64,000 nt of DNA. Source: JAMWDF01 sp964645405 (GTDB lineage Bacteria; Ratteibacteria; UBA8468; B48-G9; DSTR01). Below the pieces are notes generated by a model. The model searched no databases. It had not been told where the DNA came from and was given only the letters and a program-made list of their open reading frames with translations. Position 1 is the first letter of the stretch, and every line of letters begins with the position of its first letter. Below, piece after piece: positions 24,745 to 33,175 of this stretch. Both the position numbers and the translations under genes were made by a program. The stretch lies in assembly GCA_964645405.1 (NCBI GenBank), contig CAZYCA010000016.1, positions 124,001 through 188,000 on the forward strand, in the 5' to 3' direction.

Positions 24745-25224
24745 ATGAACAAAGTGAACAAGCGTGTCCAGTCCTGGAAAGAGGGGCTAATAAGCGTTGC
24801 TGGTTCTATAGGCGAAAGTTTTGGTTTGAACCGGACAGTATGTCAGATATATGCACTTCTTTATTTCTCTCCTGAGCCGCTGTCTCCGGCTGAGATAGCA
24901 CGACATCTGAAGATAAGCAAGGCAAATGTCAGTGTAAGTTTAAGGAAACTGGAGGACTGGAATGCTGTTGTCCGGGTCTGGCGAAAGGGATACGCACGGA
25001 GTCTTTATCTGGCAAATGGGGATGTGGAGACAATAGTGGTAGATAAGTTAAAATCCGGTTTAAGGAAAAGGTTAACCTTACTGCAGGCAACCGTGGGTTT
25101 AATTGCCCGGCAGTTACCCCGAAAGCGTTCGCAGACTGATGTGGAAATGATAAGAAAAAGAATCAGAGAATTAAAGGAACTCTTGAAGAAAATAAACTTT
25201 CTTCTGGAGAAAGTGTTATGGTGA
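24745..25224 (+). CDS. GbsR/MarR-type winged-helix transcriptional regulator
   Basis: 159 residues. The N-terminal half has the GbsR pattern: SIGESFGLNRTVCQIYALLYFSPEPLSPAEIARHLKISKANVSVSLRKLEDW as a helix-turn-helix, then VVRVWRKGYARS as the wing. The C-terminal third is a charged helix, probably for dimerisation. It has its own strong promoter and directly overlaps the flippase gene (7 bp), so it likely controls the glycan export and assembly genes that follow, possibly with autoregulation. No ligand can be inferred. Confidence 0.83.
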   Translation: MNKVNKRVQSWKEGLISVAGSIGESFGLNRTVCQIYALLYFSPEPLSPAEIARHLKISKANVSVSLRKLEDWNAVVRVWRKGYARSLYLANGDVETIVVDKLKSGLRKRLTLLQATVGLIARQLPRKRSQTDVEMIRKRIRELKELLKKINFLLEKVLW

Positions 25225-26717
25225 GCAATGAAATTTCCGGTGAATCTGTTAAGGTTGCTCGTGCCAGTCTGAGACTGGCTGTTGCCGAGACCGTTAATAT
25301 TGTTTTTGGGGTATTTTTCTTTTTAGTGTTAACCCGGCTTCTGAGTAAAATGGAAATGGCAGCGATAGCTGTAATGACAGTGGTCTGTAACTTTTCCAGT
25401 GTTTTGCTGAGTTTTGGGTTTCATGAGGCCAGTCGTAAGTTACTGCCAGGATACTTAGCTTCCGGAGAAAAAAAAGCAGCAACTTCTTTTCTTCAGAATA
25501 CCTGGTTTCTCATCATAACCGCATCTTTCCTTTGCTCTGTGTTTATGTTTTTAGTGGCAAAACCTCTGGCAAGAGTCTTCTTTAAGCAAGAAGATTATTT
25601 TCAGCTTATGGGTCTTATAGTCTGGGGTGTCCTAACCAATAAACTCTATGAAACTGCTCAGCATAACCTCTGTGCTTTGCAATTGTTTAAGGAAATGAGC
25701 CTGATTCAAATTCTAAGCTATACTCTGGTCAGGTTATATGCTCTTGGTCTTTATCTCTATGGTGGTATAAGGGGTTACCTCCTTGGTTTAATCACCGGCC
25801 AGGCGCTGCTGGGTTTGTGGATGATAGCCATGACCCGCAACTATCTCCGGGGAGAGCCGAACATAAGGCAGATGGGAAAAATCTTACGGTTTTCCTGGCC
25901 CTTTTATCTAAATGAGTTTGTCCGTTACGGAGGAAACCAGGCTGATTCTTTACTGGTGGGTCTTTTGCTAAAACCTGAAGTGCTTGCCACTTACTATGTA
26001 GTAAGACGTTTCAGTGACTATCTGGAAAGTTATATTAATTCACTGCTGAAACCGCTTTTTCCCAAAATGATTGAACTATTCCACTCCGGTAAGGAAACTA
26101 TGAGTAAAATGTTTTTTAGAGCAAGTCATTATGTTTGTCTTGTGACACTGCCCCCGGTAGTATTTATGTTAGCGCTGTCTTATTTTTTGCTTGATATTTA
26201 TGGGAAAGGAAGGTATCTGGAGGGACTGCCACTTTTCTTCATTCTTGTCGGGGGGATGCTCTTTTTTGGCTATCAGGTACTTCTTGGTGGGGCTGTTTTC
26301 GTTGCAGGAAGACCTGTGGAGACGACCCAAATGGAAGTTTCTCAGTCTCTGGTGAGTTTAGGGTTGCTAATTTTTCTGACAGGGTATTACGGTGTTGCAG
26401 GCGCAGCCACCGCCAAAAGTCTTACCAGGATCTCCACCATTCTCATTGCCTGGTTCATAGGAAAGAGATTTTTGCAGTTCCGTTTTGACTGGGGTGCGGT
26501 AAAAAATGTGGTGCTGGTGTCAGTAACCAGTGCCGGTGTACTGGTTATTTTGCAAAGATTTCGTTACTCTCCCCGACTTGTCTGTCTTTACATTTTAATC
26601 AGCCTGGTTTTGTTTGTCTGGCTGGCTGGAAGAATGTTTAGCGAGGAAGATAAAGAATTGTTGAAGAAAGTTTTTCCGGAGATAGCAACCGGGTGTAAAA
26701 GAAGGGGGACAACTTGA
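25218..26717 (+). CDS. Wzx-type oligosaccharide flippase
   Basis: 499 residues with about 12-14 hydrophobic helices, of the polysaccharide biosynthesis/MATE-like export superfamily: VFGVFFFLVLTRLLSKMEMAAIAVM at the start, FGFHEASRKLLPGYLASGE, then RFSWPFYLNEFVRYGGNQADSLLVG at the second half. It would flip undecaprenyl-diphosphate-linked glycan across the inner membrane. No Wzy-type polymerase is evident by sequence in the window, though one of the unassigned multi-membrane proteins could serve. Confidence 0.88.
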   Translation: MVSNEISGESVKVARASLRLAVAETVNIVFGVFFFLVLTRLLSKMEMAAIAVMTVVCNFSSVLLSFGFHEASRKLLPGYLASGEKKAATSFLQNTWFLIITASFLCSVFMFLVAKPLARVFFKQEDYFQLMGLIVWGVLTNKLYETAQHNLCALQLFKEMSLIQILSYTLVRLYALGLYLYGGIRGYLLGLITGQALLGLWMIAMTRNYLRGEPNIRQMGKILRFSWPFYLNEFVRYGGNQADSLLVGLLLKPEVLATYYVVRRFSDYLESYINSLLKPLFPKMIELFHSGKETMSKMFFRASHYVCLVTLPPVVFMLALSYFLLDIYGKGRYLEGLPLFFILVGGMLFFGYQVLLGGAVFVAGRPVETTQMEVSQSLVSLGLLIFLTGYYGVAGAATAKSLTRISTILIAWFIGKRFLQFRFDWGAVKNVVLVSVTSAGVLVILQRFRYSPRLVCLYILISLVLFVWLAGRMFSEEDKELLKKVFPEIATGCKRRGTT

Positions 26718-27982
26718 GAAGTGAGCACTTGCCCGGGATAGGTTTTTTCCGTTGCCTGAAGAAAGGAATTAAATTTCTTGTCGGGAGAAAAGGAGTTAGT
26801 AAACTTTTATCTACTTTTTATCGTCTGGAATCTTGCTGGAGTAATATGAAGGTTACACTGTTGACTTTCGTCTGCCGTTTCTCTTATTGTCAGAAATCTT
26901 TCTTTAGCCAGTACGAGTTGTTTCAGTTTAGAAAAAAACCCTGTCCGGGTGTTCATCTTTCTGCATCTTATTCTGTTAAAGGGAAAGGCCGTCCGCACGT
27001 TCTTTTTATAACAGAAAAATGGTGTGATACCAATCCCTCTTTTGGTTTGACCAACAGTGTGCATAATTTCTTTGGTTCTCTGGAAGCCACCGGCCTGGCT
27101 ACCCAGGAGCATTTTCACTACGATGAATATTATTATCTTTTCCATCGTCGGGGTGAAGCAGCTTTAATGGCTCGTTGTTTAAAGGGCGGAATTGATGTGG
27201 TGGTTTTAACCTGGACCATAGGAAGTCCTTATAACATCTGTTCTGCAGTGATTAAAAAAATAAAAGAAGCAGGAATTTTTGTGGTGGCAATCTGGTTTGA
27301 CTCAGTCCACCCCTGGTGTCAGCAGGTAATGAAAAAAATTGGTCGACTGGTTGATTTGAACATTCCCATTGATTCCAGTAGCGCCTGGCAGAAAGCTGGC
27401 CTGTCAGAGAAAAGTGTGCTTCCCATGTGGACACCGCAGGACCCACGGGTTTTCTTTGACCCGCGGTTACCGAGAGATATTCCGGTCAGTTTCCTTGGTT
27501 CTTTATCCGGGCGGCCAGAGAGGCTGCAAGCTTTAAGAGCCTTGAACGCAGCTGGAATAACGGTTTTTCAGGCAGGGGGTCAAAGAGAGCGTCCGCTGGC
27601 AATTGAGGATTATGCCAGAATTCTAATGAGGTCAAAGATGACCTTAAATTTTAGTAATCCCGAGCCGTGCTGTCAGTTAAAAGGACGGGTTTTTGAAGCC
27701 ACTTTATGTGGTTGTCTTCTGGTGGAAAGTGAGAATCTGGAAACGTGTAAATACCTGAAACCTATGGTAGACTATATTAGCTTTAAAGAAGAAAGGGATT
27801 TGATAGAGAAAGTTTGTTATTATCTCTCCCATGAGGAAGAAAGAGAGGCCATAGCCAGAAATGGTCACAGGAAGGTGGTCTCAAAATATAACGCCGAAGT
27901 TTTCTGGAGAACTGTTTTAGCAGTGATAGATAGCAAAAGGGTGGAGAAAAATGGAAAGCCTGGTGAAAAAACTGGTTGCTAA
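26714..27982 (+). CDS. CgeB-like glycosyltransferase
   Basis: 422 residues. Contains HVLFITEKWCDTNPSFGLTNSVHN, DVVVLTWTIGSPYN, IWFDSVHPWCQQ and a C-terminal SKMTLNFSNPEPCCQLKGRVFEATLCGCLLVES with YISFKEERDLIEKV. This matches the group of GT-B proteins related to spore maturation protein CgeB, which lack a classic EX7E. The first 90 residues are basic with scattered Cys and have no clear counterpart. Start is TTG 26714, preceded by a GGGGG run and overlapping the flippase stop by 4 bp. Confidence 0.72.
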   Translation: MRSEHLPGIGFFRCLKKGIKFLVGRKGVSKLLSTFYRLESCWSNMKVTLLTFVCRFSYCQKSFFSQYELFQFRKKPCPGVHLSASYSVKGKGRPHVLFITEKWCDTNPSFGLTNSVHNFFGSLEATGLATQEHFHYDEYYYLFHRRGEAALMARCLKGGIDVVVLTWTIGSPYNICSAVIKKIKEAGIFVVAIWFDSVHPWCQQVMKKIGRLVDLNIPIDSSSAWQKAGLSEKSVLPMWTPQDPRVFFDPRLPRDIPVSFLGSLSGRPERLQALRALNAAGITVFQAGGQRERPLAIEDYARILMRSKMTLNFSNPEPCCQLKGRVFEATLCGCLLVESENLETCKYLKPMVDYISFKEERDLIEKVCYYLSHEEEREAIARNGHRKVVSKYNAEVFWRTVLAVIDSKRVEKNGKPGEKTGC

Positions 27983-28784
27983 GGCTCGGATGCTCAGGAG
28001 TCTGGTATTGCGCACCTGTATTAAAGCAGGAACAGGTCATGTCACTTCTTCTTTCTCCTGCGTGGAATTGCTGGTGGCTTTATATTACGGAGGAATTCTG
28101 CGTTATGACCCCAAACGTCCTCATTGGGACGAACGTGACCGCTTTATTCTTAGCAAGGGACAGGCCAGTCCCATTCTTTATGCTGTACTTTCTGATTGCG
28201 GGTTCTTCCCGCGGTCATGGTTGAAGACTTTTTGCCAGGCATCAGGTAAGTTTGGTGTTCATCTTCAGTGTGATGTCCCGGGGGTAGAGGTGACCACGGG
28301 CTCTCTGGGATATGGTCTGGGTATTGCAGCGGGATTGGCTCTGGCAGCGCGACTTGACAGGAAACTATATCTTACCTATGTTTTACTGGGAGATGGAGAA
28401 TGTCATGAAGGTTCAATCTGGGAAGCAGCGATGTTTGCCGGGCACCATCAACTTAATAATCTGGTAGCTATCGTTGACAGGAACTGGCTATGTGCAACTG
28501 ATTTTACAGAAAACTGTGTGCGGCTGAACCCGCTGGCAAAAAAATGGCATTCTTTTGGATGGGATGTTACTGTTATTGATGGACATTCCTTTCCGGAAAT
28601 TATACAGGCTTTTCGTGGTTTACAATCCAGACAGGGGAATCGTCCCCTGGTTATTATTGCCAACACAGTTAAGGGCAAAGGTATTGACTTTATGGAAAAC
28701 TACCCTCTCTGGCATGGGATAGCACCACAAAAGGACCAGGCTAAACGTGCTCTCCGTTGTCTTGAAAAGGAAGGGAAGGATTGA
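27951..28784 (+). CDS. Transketolase, N-terminal (thiamine diphosphate-binding) subunit
   Basis: 277 residues equal to the first half of transketolase: TGHVTSSFSCVELLVALYY, DRFILSKGQASP, VTTGSLGYGLGIAAGLALAARL and the ThDP/Mg motif GDGECHEGSIWEAAMFAGHH ending in NNLVAIVDRN. With the next gene it makes a complete split transketolase that moves a two-carbon ketol unit. Split pairs occur in archaea, many bacteria and secondary sugar clusters. It overlaps the CgeB-like gene by 32 bp, so it belongs to the glycan operon. Confidence 0.92.
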   Translation: MESLVKKLVAKARMLRSLVLRTCIKAGTGHVTSSFSCVELLVALYYGGILRYDPKRPHWDERDRFILSKGQASPILYAVLSDCGFFPRSWLKTFCQASGKFGVHLQCDVPGVEVTTGSLGYGLGIAAGLALAARLDRKLYLTYVLLGDGECHEGSIWEAAMFAGHHQLNNLVAIVDRNWLCATDFTENCVRLNPLAKKWHSFGWDVTVIDGHSFPEIIQAFRGLQSRQGNRPLVIIANTVKGKGIDFMENYPLWHGIAPQKDQAKRALRCLEKEGKD

Positions 28785-28785
28785 A

Positions 28786-29730
28786 ATGGGAAAAACCATA
28801 AAATCTCTTACCATGCGTGATGCTTTTTTTACCAGACTTTATGAATTAGGCAGGGTTGATAGAAGTGTTATGGTAATTGCCGCTGACATGGGAGCTCCAG
28901 CACTGGATAGATTCAGAGTAGAACTGCCTTCTCAGTTTTTAAACGTAGGAATTGCAGAAGAAGCAATGGTAACAATAGCCGTGGGCCTTGCCCTGGCCGG
29001 GAAAAAGGTCTACACCTACGCCATTATGCCGTTTGCGACACTTCGTTGTTTTGAAGCAATCAAGGTAAACGTAGCCCTGATGAATGTTCCTGTGCGGATA
29101 GTAGGGGTGGGGGCAGGGTTCAGCTATGATGATTCTGGACCAACACATCATTCCACAGAAGATTTGTCTGTGATGCGGGTCTTGCCCAACATTCATATCT
29201 ATAATCCTTCTGACAGCCAGATGGCAGCCAGGTGCGCTGATTTTAGTTATCATCTGGACCAGCCCTGTTACATACGGCTGGACAGAAAGGTATTACCAGA
29301 CCTCAAGACATCCGCATATGATCTTTCTGTTGGTGGGAGAATAATTAAGCCAGGCAAAGAAGGTTATTTGCTGGCTACCGGTAATATGGTTCATCATAGT
29401 CTGGTGGTTGCCAGGAGCCTCTCCAGAAAGAATATTGATGCCGGTGTGATTGATGTTTTTCGGATAAAACCGATAGAAACAGAGTGGTTGAGAAAAGCCA
29501 TTCAGAAGGCAAAGTGGCTGGTGACGATGGAAGAACATTTATTATCCGGTGGTTTTGGTTCAGCCTTGATAGAGATGCTGGCTGACGAAGGAATGGAGTT
29601 GAAAGTCAAGCGGTTTGGCATAAGGGACAGGTATTATTATGAATATGGTGGCAGAAGCTTTATTCAGAAGGTTTGTGGGCTTGACCCTGAAAGTATGGCG
29701 AAGGAAATTATAAAGTGGTTGCAGAAATGA
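28786..29730 (+). CDS. Transketolase, C-terminal (pyrimidine-binding) subunit
   Basis: About 314 residues, the second half of transketolase: LTMRDAFFTRLYELG, IAADMGAPA, LNVGIAEEAMVTIAVGLALAG with the Glu that activates ThDP, YDDSGPTHHSTEDLSVMRVLPN, and the C-terminal KWLVTMEEHLLSGGFGSAL domain. ATG 28786 lies 1 bp after the N-subunit stop, with GGAAGG upstream; the frame from 28747 is an extension. Functional partner of the preceding gene. Confidence 0.92.
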   Translation: MGKTIKSLTMRDAFFTRLYELGRVDRSVMVIAADMGAPALDRFRVELPSQFLNVGIAEEAMVTIAVGLALAGKKVYTYAIMPFATLRCFEAIKVNVALMNVPVRIVGVGAGFSYDDSGPTHHSTEDLSVMRVLPNIHIYNPSDSQMAARCADFSYHLDQPCYIRLDRKVLPDLKTSAYDLSVGGRIIKPGKEGYLLATGNMVHHSLVVARSLSRKNIDAGVIDVFRIKPIETEWLRKAIQKAKWLVTMEEHLLSGGFGSALIEMLADEGMELKVKRFGIRDRYYYEYGGRSFIQKVCGLDPESMAKEIIKWLQK

Positions 29731-30662
29731 AAGTGTTAGTGACAGGTGGTGCAGGTTATATCGGCTCTGTTGTTGTCCCGGTTCTTTTAAAGGAAGGGTA
29801 CAGTGTAACTGTCATTGACAATTTCATGTATGGACAGACCTCACTGCTGGATTGTTGTTTCCATGAGAAGTTAAACGTCGTCCGGGGAGATGTGAGAAAC
29901 GAATCCTTGATGAGACAGCTGCTTGCGCATCACGATGTTATTCTGCCTTTAGCCTGTATTACCGGTGCCCCGGCTTGCGATGCTAATCCAGTTCTGGCCC
30001 GTCAGGTTAATCTGGAAACGGTTAAGAATCTTCTTGGCTTAAGGAGCAAAGAGCAGATTTTAATTTTTCCGACCACCAACAGCGGTTACGGAATAGGTCA
30101 GGAGGGAATTTTTTGTACAGAAGAGACTCCCTTGCGACCAGTTTCGCTTTACGGACGTCTGAAGGTGGAAGCGGAAAAGGAAGTCCTTGATGCGGGAAAC
30201 AGCATTTCGTTACGTTTGGCCACTGCCTTTGGTACCAGTCCACGGATGAGACTGGACCTTCTGGTCAATGATTTTACGTATCGGGCAGTTACAGATGGTT
30301 TTCTTATTCTTTTCCAGGCCCACTTCAAAAGAAACTATATTCACGTCAGAGACGTCGCCAGGGCATTTCTCCATTGTTTGAGAAATTTCTCCTCTCTGAA
30401 AGACCAGGTCTATAATGTGGGTTTGAGCCAGGCTAATCTCAGCAAATTAGAACTCTGTGAGGAAATTAAAAAACAGGTTCCGAATTTCTATTTTATAGAA
30501 GCGGAGGTTGGTGAGGATATTGATAAAAGAAATTACATCGTCAGCAACGAAAAGATTGAAAGGACCGGCTTTAAAGCAACTATTTCCCTCCAGCAGGGCA
30601 TCAGAGAACTGATCAAGGGTTACCAGATTGTGCGCAGAACAAACTTTACCAACATTTTATAA
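29727..30662 (+). CDS. NAD-dependent epimerase/dehydratase (extended SDR)
   Basis: About 311 residues: VTGGAGYIGSVVVPVLLKEG, VIDNFMYGQTSLLDC, GDVRNESLMRQLL, LACITGAPACDANP, PTTNSGYG, and SLYGRLKVEAE as YxxxK. The C-terminal FKRNYIHVRDVARAFLH and the VGEDIDKRNYIVSNEKIERTGF tail are as in nucleotide-sugar SDRs of heptose and amino-sugar loci. ATG 29727 overlaps the transketolase stop (ATGA), a strong link to that enzyme; it may act on the transketolase product or a sugar derived from it. Confidence 0.83.
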   Translation: MKVLVTGGAGYIGSVVVPVLLKEGYSVTVIDNFMYGQTSLLDCCFHEKLNVVRGDVRNESLMRQLLAHHDVILPLACITGAPACDANPVLARQVNLETVKNLLGLRSKEQILIFPTTNSGYGIGQEGIFCTEETPLRPVSLYGRLKVEAEKEVLDAGNSISLRLATAFGTSPRMRLDLLVNDFTYRAVTDGFLILFQAHFKRNYIHVRDVARAFLHCLRNFSSLKDQVYNVGLSQANLSKLELCEEIKKQVPNFYFIEAEVGEDIDKRNYIVSNEKIERTGFKATISLQQGIRELIKGYQIVRRTNFTNIL

Positions 30663-30665
30663 AAT

Positions 30666-32138
30666 ATGAGCCCAAAGCAGGATTTAGTTCTGGTGAAACC
30701 CGGTGGTCGCCTGGATACTTTTCGCCAGCTCAGTGAATTTTCGGGCTTTGCTCCTCCCCTTGATATTGGACTCTTGGCAGGCTATCTCAGGGCGAAAGGT
30801 TTTACAGTCAGCGTAATTGATGCTGATGCTGAATTTCTCACTCCGGAAGAGACTGCCAGCCGTATACTTGAGAAAGACCCTTTCCTGGTAGGTATTTTTG
30901 CCCATACTATCAGAATGACGCATGCCAGTAAAACTCTGAGATGCTTGAAAGATTCAGGCAGTAGTATTCCCACTCTTCTTGGTGGACGTCATCCCTCTGC
31001 TTTGCCAGAACAGACTTTGAAGGAAGAAGCAGTTGATTTTGTCTGTCAGGGCGAAGCCTTTTTACCCTTAGAAAAACTTCTAAATGTTCTGCGAAAAAAA
31101 CATTCGTTCTGCGGTGAGCAGATAGAGGGATTGTGGTTCTGGAAAGAAGGTAAAATTGTCGCTAATCCACCGGCGCCGCTGGTGAGAAATCTCGACACTC
31201 TACCCATGATAGCCTGGGACCTCTTACCGATTGCCAGCTACCGTGCCCATAACTGGCAGTGTTTAGATAACTTGCAAACACGCGGTCCGTACAGTATTCT
31301 TTATACCAGTCTGGGATGTCCTTTCGGATGCAGTTACTGTGTGGTCAATACTGTTTACGGTGGTCCTGCTATTCGTTTGCGGTCTACGGAAAAGGTGGCG
31401 GAAGACTTCTTTTGTCTGGTGAATAACTACCATATTAGATACCTGCGTATCACCGATGACCTTTTTACCTTTCAACCGAAAAGAGTTATAGATGTTTGCG
31501 AAAAGCTGGCGGTGATAAGCCGGGAGGTGAATATCTGGGTTTATGCGCGTGTGGATACAATAAATGAGCAGATGCTGCGTGCCATGAAGGACGCCGGCAT
31601 CAGATGGGTTTGCTATGGAATTGAATCCGGTCAGGAAAAAGTAAGGAAAGGGGTGAAAAAAAATTTTAGGCTCAGCAGAGTCTATCAAGCAGTTGAATTG
31701 ACTAAAAAAGTAGGTCTCTACATTATTGCCAATTTTATTTTCGGATTACCTGATGACAACTGGGAAAGTATGCAGGCTACCCTGGATATGGCAGAGGAGT
31801 TTAATTCTGAGTATGTAAACTTTTATACCGCCATGGCCTGGCCTGGCTCCAGACTTTACGAGGAAGCGTTGAGAAAAGGGATTAAAACGCCGGAGACATG
31901 GCAGGGTTATTCTCCCCTGGCTTATGAAACTTTGCCGCTACCCACCAGATACCTATCAGCAAGCGAAGTCCTGGAGTTCAGGGACAGGGCTTTCTACCAC
32001 TACTTTTCCAGGGAAAGTTATCAGAGAATGCTCAGGGAAAAGTTCGGGCCAGAAGCGGAAAAACATATCCAGAAGTTGCTGCAGCACAGGATTAAAAGAA
32101 AATATGTGGATGAGGTCAGACTGACTCAAAGATGGTAA
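30666..32138 (+). CDS. B12-binding domain radical SAM protein
   Basis: 490 residues. The N-terminal cobalamin-binding-like domain spans about 1-160 (PPLDIGLLAGYLRAKGFTVSVID, GIFAHTIRMT, GGRHPSALPE). The radical SAM core follows with Cys218, Cys222 and Cys225 (CPFGCSYC) for the 4Fe-4S cluster, ITDDLFTF, and WVCYGIESGQEKVRKGVKK. Class B enzymes of this kind often methylate unreactive carbon or rearrange carbon skeletons. In this position it may act on a sugar or lipid carrier, but no substrate can be deduced. A second member is at 58829-60262. Confidence 0.87.
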   Translation: MSPKQDLVLVKPGGRLDTFRQLSEFSGFAPPLDIGLLAGYLRAKGFTVSVIDADAEFLTPEETASRILEKDPFLVGIFAHTIRMTHASKTLRCLKDSGSSIPTLLGGRHPSALPEQTLKEEAVDFVCQGEAFLPLEKLLNVLRKKHSFCGEQIEGLWFWKEGKIVANPPAPLVRNLDTLPMIAWDLLPIASYRAHNWQCLDNLQTRGPYSILYTSLGCPFGCSYCVVNTVYGGPAIRLRSTEKVAEDFFCLVNNYHIRYLRITDDLFTFQPKRVIDVCEKLAVISREVNIWVYARVDTINEQMLRAMKDAGIRWVCYGIESGQEKVRKGVKKNFRLSRVYQAVELTKKVGLYIIANFIFGLPDDNWESMQATLDMAEEFNSEYVNFYTAMAWPGSRLYEEALRKGIKTPETWQGYSPLAYETLPLPTRYLSASEVLEFRDRAFYHYFSRESYQRMLREKFGPEAEKHIQKLLQHRIKRKYVDEVRLTQRW

Positions 32139-32153
32139 AAAAGAAGACGTAAT

Positions 32154-33155
32154 ATGGTTATCAGTCGTACTCCTTATCGTATTTCTTTCTTCGGAGGTGG
32201 TACCGACTATCCTGTCTGGTTTCGGGAACACGGAGGTCGTGTTCTTTCTACAACCATAGATAAATACTGCTACATTTTTCTCAGAGAACTCCCACCTTTT
32301 TTTGACCATAAGTATGCCGTAGTCTGGTCGCGGATTGAATATGTTAACTCTATTGATGAAATTTTTCATCCATCCGTGCGGGAGTGTTTACGTTTTATGG
32401 GTGTGAAACAGGGGTTGTCCGTGCACCATGAAGGAGATTTACCTGCAAGAGCAGGTGTTGGTTCCAGTTCCGCCTTTACGGTGGGACTTTTGAATAGTCT
32501 GTATGCTTTTCAGGGCAAGATGGTATCCCGGATGGAGCTGGCTATGGCAGCGATTCACGTGGAGCAGGAACTGCTACATGAAAACGTAGGCTGTCAGGAC
32601 CAGATTTCAGCAGCCTTTGGAGGGTTGAATCTTATTGAATTTCAAGGAGAAAAGAAATTTTCTGTAACACCGGTGACAGTAAGTGGTTCCAGGCTGGAGC
32701 AGCTCCAATCCTGGTGTCTGCTTTTTTTTACAGGGCTGTCCAGAACTGCTTCTGAAATTGCCGCGGAACAAATAAAGACCGTCCAGGAGAAAACGAGAGA
32801 ATTATCCATTATCCAGGAGATGGTTGCTGAGGGGGTAAAAATATTGACACAGGGTGTTTGCCTGGAAGAATTTGGACGTCTTTTACACGAATCCTGGAAA
32901 TTGAAACGTTCTCTTACCAGTCTGATTTCTAACAGTAGAATTGACAGTATCTATGAGAGAGGAATAAAGGCAGGGGCCTGCGGTGGAAAAATTCTGGGTG
33001 CAGGAGGTGGTGGCTTCATTCTCTTTTTTGTTCCTCCAGAGAAACAGAGTAGCGTGAGGGAAGAACTGAAGGAGTTACTGGAAGTACCTGTGAGGTTTGA
33101 GGATTCCGGTAGCCGGATTATTTTTTACAGCCGGGACGAAGGAAGAGGAATATAA
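32154..33155 (+). CDS. GHMP kinase, HddA-like (heptose 7-phosphate kinase type)
   Basis: 333 residues with the pattern of D-glycero-alpha-D-manno-heptose-7-phosphate kinase: SRTPYRISFFGGGTDYPVW at the N-terminus, STTIDKYCYI, the ATP loop LPARAGVGSSSAF near residue 95, HVEQELLHENVGCQDQISAAFGGLN, and GACGGKILGAGGGGF. HddA phosphorylates C1 of heptose-7-phosphate on the way to GDP-heptose. GmhA and the guanylyltransferase HddC are not visible in the window. The split transketolase upstream could supply sedoheptulose-7-phosphate, the precursor. Confidence 0.8.
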   Translation: MVISRTPYRISFFGGGTDYPVWFREHGGRVLSTTIDKYCYIFLRELPPFFDHKYAVVWSRIEYVNSIDEIFHPSVRECLRFMGVKQGLSVHHEGDLPARAGVGSSSAFTVGLLNSLYAFQGKMVSRMELAMAAIHVEQELLHENVGCQDQISAAFGGLNLIEFQGEKKFSVTPVTVSGSRLEQLQSWCLLFFTGLSRTASEIAAEQIKTVQEKTRELSIIQEMVAEGVKILTQGVCLEEFGRLLHESWKLKRSLTSLISNSRIDSIYERGIKAGACGGKILGAGGGGFILFFVPPEKQSSVREELKELLEVPVRFEDSGSRIIFYSRDEGRGI

Positions 33156-33175
33156 ATATCTAACAGGTAATTGTT

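Noticed and set aside
27951..29730. YerE-like acetolactate-synthase type branch-forming enzyme
   Set aside because: The pair matches transketolase halves, not the single-chain pyruvate-using YerE.
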